Source: an uncultured Tabrizicola sp.
GTDB lineage: Bacteria > Pseudomonadota > Alphaproteobacteria > Rhodobacterales > Rhodobacteraceae
DNA length: 8,536 nt
NCBI GenBank assembly: GCA_937858255.1
Contig: CALLZQ010000446.1
Location: 1-8,536, forward strand
Direction of reading: 5' to 3'
Below, piece by piece: positions 6,882 through 8,536 of the stretch. The stretch's first letter is position 1; each line of letters opens with the position of its first letter. Both the position numbers and the translations under genes were made by a program. The notes beneath the pieces are model-generated. The model worked only from the letters and a program-made list of their open reading frames with translations, did no database searches and was not told the DNA's origin.

Positions 6882-7030
6882 CGCCATGGCAATCTGGCTG
6901 GCGGGGCGTTGCAATCATTGCTTGCCGTAAACGTCAATCTGGCGCAAAGTCACCCGATCCGCGCCACCTGAGGTTGATTTCCCCCATGGCGCAGCCTGTC
7001 GTCAGTATGCCCAAGTGTGAGGAAACCCCG
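6882..7030. promoter_or_regulatory. 149-bp gap with a small palindrome and a short direct repeat before the aldolase
   Basis: The gap contains a perfect 11-bp palindrome, GCAATCATTGC (6911-6921), and two copies of CAATCTGGC (6890-6898 and 6935-6943), exactly 45 bp apart. They could be operator half-sites for a separate promoter of the aldolase gene, but no convincing -35/-10 pair is visible, and short repeats of this size can arise by chance. A ribosome binding site for the aldolase, GAGGAAA, lies at 7019-7025. Confidence 0.25.
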
Positions 7031-7807
7031 ATGCCCGCCCCGAAGAACATGCTCAGGCGCCGGTTGCAGGCGGGCGAGGATCTGTTCGGCATCTGGCTTG
7101 GCATGGCCGACCCCTATGCGGCAGAAATCGCCGCAACCGCCGGCTTTGACTGGCTGCTGATTGATGGCGAACATGCGCCGAATGATCTGCGCACCACCCT
7201 TGCGCAACTTGCCGTGGTCGAGCGGTCGGCCTCTGCCCCCGTGGTGCGGTTGCCCGATGGCGACCCGGCGCGGATCAAGCAGATGCTGGATATCGGCGCG
7301 CAGAGCCTGTTGATCCCGATGGTGGAAAGTGCCGCGCAGGCGGCAGCGCTGGTCGCGGCCACCCGCTACCCGCCCGAGGGGTTTCGCGGTGTCGGCGCCA
7401 GCCTCGCCCGCGCCTCGCGCTTTGCCGCCATTCCCGACTATCTGACCACGGCCAATGCGGAAATCCTGCTGATGGTGCAGGTCGAAAGCCGCAAGGGCCT
7501 GACCGCCCTGCCTGAGATCCTTGCGGTGCCCGGAGTAGATGGAGTGTTCATCGGCCCCTCGGATCTTGCGGCGGCTATGGGCCAGTTGGGCAATACCGCC
7601 GCGCCCGGGGTGCGGGCCGCCGTCACCGGCGCGCTGCGCCAGACCCGGGCGGCGGGCAAGATTGCCGGGGTGCTGGCGACCTCTCCCGATTTCATCGCCC
7701 AGTGCCGCGAGGCCGGCGCCAATTTCCTTGGCATCGGCATCGACGTGCATCTGTTCGCCGAGGCGTTGCGCGGCCTTTCGGCCCGTTACCCCGGCCCCTC
7801 GGCCTGA
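7031..7807 (+). CDS. HpcH/HpaI-family class II aldolase (4-hydroxy-2-oxoheptanedioate aldolase-like)
   Basis: A 258-residue metal-dependent pyruvate aldolase that cleaves or forms 4-hydroxy-2-oxo acids to give pyruvate plus an aldehyde in the cytoplasm. Family residues are in place: the catalytic His48 in LIDGEHAPNDLR, Arg73 in PVVRLP, metal ligand Glu152 in MVQVESRKGL, and Asp178 in GVFIGPSDLAAAMG. KQMLDIGAQSLLIPMVE (84-100) is also typical. ATG 7031 is chosen over the TTG at 6974 because GAGGAAA sits 5 nt upstream and the resulting N-terminus and length fit the family (250-267 residues). HpaI makes succinate semialdehyde, while relatives act on 2-keto-3-deoxyrhamnonate or 5-keto-4-deoxyglucarate, so the substrate is open. 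It lies on the same strand as the aldehyde dehydrogenase unit but 149 bp away, so co-transcription is uncertain. Its stop abuts the convergent formate dehydrogenase gene. Confidence 0.93.
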   Translation: MPAPKNMLRRRLQAGEDLFGIWLGMADPYAAEIAATAGFDWLLIDGEHAPNDLRTTLAQLAVVERSASAPVVRLPDGDPARIKQMLDIGAQSLLIPMVESAAQAAALVAATRYPPEGFRGVGASLARASRFAAIPDYLTTANAEILLMVQVESRKGLTALPEILAVPGVDGVFIGPSDLAAAMGQLGNTAAPGVRAAVTGALRQTRAAGKIAGVLATSPDFIAQCREAGANFLGIGIDVHLFAEALRGLSARYPGPSA

Positions 7808-7824
7808 TCAGGCCCGTTCCGGGC
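7801..7824. terminator. Palindrome and hairpin at the convergent stop codons, possible bidirectional terminator
   Basis: GGCCTGATCAGGCC (7801-7814) is a perfect 14-bp palindrome whose centre, TGATCA, is made of the aldolase stop (7805-7807) and, on the other strand, the stop of the formate dehydrogenase gene (7810-7808). It overlaps a second hairpin, GCCCG-TTC-CGGGC (7812-7824). Neither is followed by a clear T-run, so termination is plausible for this compact junction but unproven. Confidence 0.4.
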
Positions 7825-8536
7825 TGACCCGCACGGCGGCGAATTTGAACTCGGGGATCTTGCCGAACGGGTCCAGCGCCGGGTTGGTCAGGATATTCGC
7901 CGCTGCCTCGACATAGGCAAAGGGCAGGAACACCATATTCTCCGCCACGGCGCGCCCCGCCCGCGCCAAGCGCGTGCCCGCCCCCCGCCGCGATTCCACC
8001 GTCACGCGCCCGCCCGGTTCCACGCCAAGGCGACGCAGAGTGGCCGGATGCAGCGAGCAGTTCGCCTCGGGTTCGACCGCGTCCAGAACATGGCTGCGCC
8101 GGGTCATCGAGCCGGTGTGCCAATGTTCCAACTGCCGCCCGGTGGTCAGCACCATCGGGTAGTCGCTGTCCGGCAGTTCCGCCGGCGCGATCACCGAGGC
8201 CGGGGTAAACTTGGCCCGGCCATTGGCGCGCGGGAAACCATCGCCAAACACGATCGGTTGGCCCGGGTCGGTGGGCGAGAGGCTGGGGTAAGTTACCGCC
8301 CCCTCGGCCTCCAGCCGGTCCCAAGTGATGTTCTTGAGCGACTTCATACCCAAGGCCATTTCGGCAAAGACCTCACGCGGATGGGTGTAGGACCAGCCCA
8401 GACCCAACCGCTTGGCCAGTTCCACGGTGATCGCCCAATCCTCGCGCGCCTCACCCGGTGGGGTAACGGCGGGGCGGCCGATTTGCACCTGACGGGTGGT
8501 ATTCGTCACCGGACCCGGCTTTTCATAGAACGCGGC
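7808..8536 (-). CDS. fdsA: Formate dehydrogenase alpha subunit, C-terminal part (runs off right edge)
   Basis: The frame is open from the right edge to TGA at 7810-7808, giving the last 242 residues of a molybdopterin (bis-MGD) oxidoreductase. The edge segment FYEKPGPVTNTTRQVQIGRPA is followed by VELAKRLGL and YPSLSPTDPGQPIVFGDGFP. Next come the molydopterin-dinucleotide-binding C-terminal domain with VLTTGRQLEHWHTGSMTRR and SLHPATLRRLGVEPG, and the tail PFAYVEAAANILTNPALDPF then KIPEFKFAAVR. This combination is characteristic of the alpha subunit of soluble NAD-dependent formate dehydrogenases (FdsA/FdhF type), which oxidise formate to CO2 in the cytoplasm with Fds B and G subunits. The catalytic Cys/Sec and Fe-S N-terminal domains (FdsA is about 900-980 residues) lie outside the window. 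Nothing follows it on its strand here, whereas fdsC and fdsD often do. The symbol is probable, not certain. Confidence 0.88.
   Translation of the reverse strand, partial: AAFYEKPGPVTNTTRQVQIGRPAVTPPGEAREDWAITVELAKRLGLGWSYTHPREVFAEMALGMKSLKNITWDRLEAEGAVTYPSLSPTDPGQPIVFGDGFPRANGRAKFTPASVIAPAELPDSDYPMVLTTGRQLEHWHTGSMTRRSHVLDAVEPEANCSLHPATLRRLGVEPGGRVTVESRRGAGTRLARAGRAVAENMVFLPFAYVEAAANILTNPALDPFGKIPEFKFAAVRVSPERA

Noticed and set aside
6974..7030. Upstream TTG start that would add 19 residues to the aldolase
   Set aside because: ATG 7031 has a well-spaced GAGGAAA and gives the usual family N-terminus and length, whereas the extension has no family resemblance.

Overview
The window is GC-rich, densely packed chromosomal DNA. 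It most likely comes from an alphaproteobacterium of the Rhodobacterales (Paracoccus/Rhodobacter-like). This is inferred from codon use strongly biased to G/C at third positions, the FdsA-type formate dehydrogenase, and the general style of the proteins. No RNA gene, insertion sequence, CRISPR array or phage gene is visible.

Layout. Positions 1-945 (minus) hold the N-terminal 315 residues of a membrane-anchored FMN-binding glutamate synthase family protein that runs off the left edge. Positions 1102-2025 (minus) hold a LysR-type regulator. A 92-bp divergent intergenic region with two TTCA/TGAA inverted repeats separates it from a plus-strand run of catabolic-looking genes. These are an aldehyde dehydrogenase resembling 2-oxoglutarate-semialdehyde dehydrogenases (2118-3560), an M19 'membrane dipeptidase' family protein lacking several metal ligands (3557-4552), a large protein of unknown function fused to a C-terminal DUF3726 domain (4549-6881), and, after a 149-bp gap, an HpcH/HpaI-family aldolase (7031-7807). 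Positions 7808-8536 (minus) hold the C-terminal 242 residues of a formate dehydrogenase alpha subunit that runs off the right edge. It converges on the aldolase with no spacer.

How the genes may work together. The first three plus-strand genes are joined by two ATGA start/stop overlaps, so they are almost certainly one transcription unit, and the divergent LysR gene is the obvious candidate regulator. The aldehyde dehydrogenase suggests a pathway ending in an oxo-acid semialdehyde (2-oxoglutarate semialdehyde from hydroxyproline or sugar acids, or succinate semialdehyde). The aldolase could supply or drain a related 2-oxo acid. The substrate cannot be read from the sequence.

The most interesting part is the unit formed by the aldehyde dehydrogenase, the degenerate dipeptidase-like protein, the unknown protein and DUF3726, which looks like an uncharacterised catabolic module. 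In this copy the unknown gene carries an apparent -1 frameshift near 5320-5345, so the module may be broken here, or the base may be a sequencing error.
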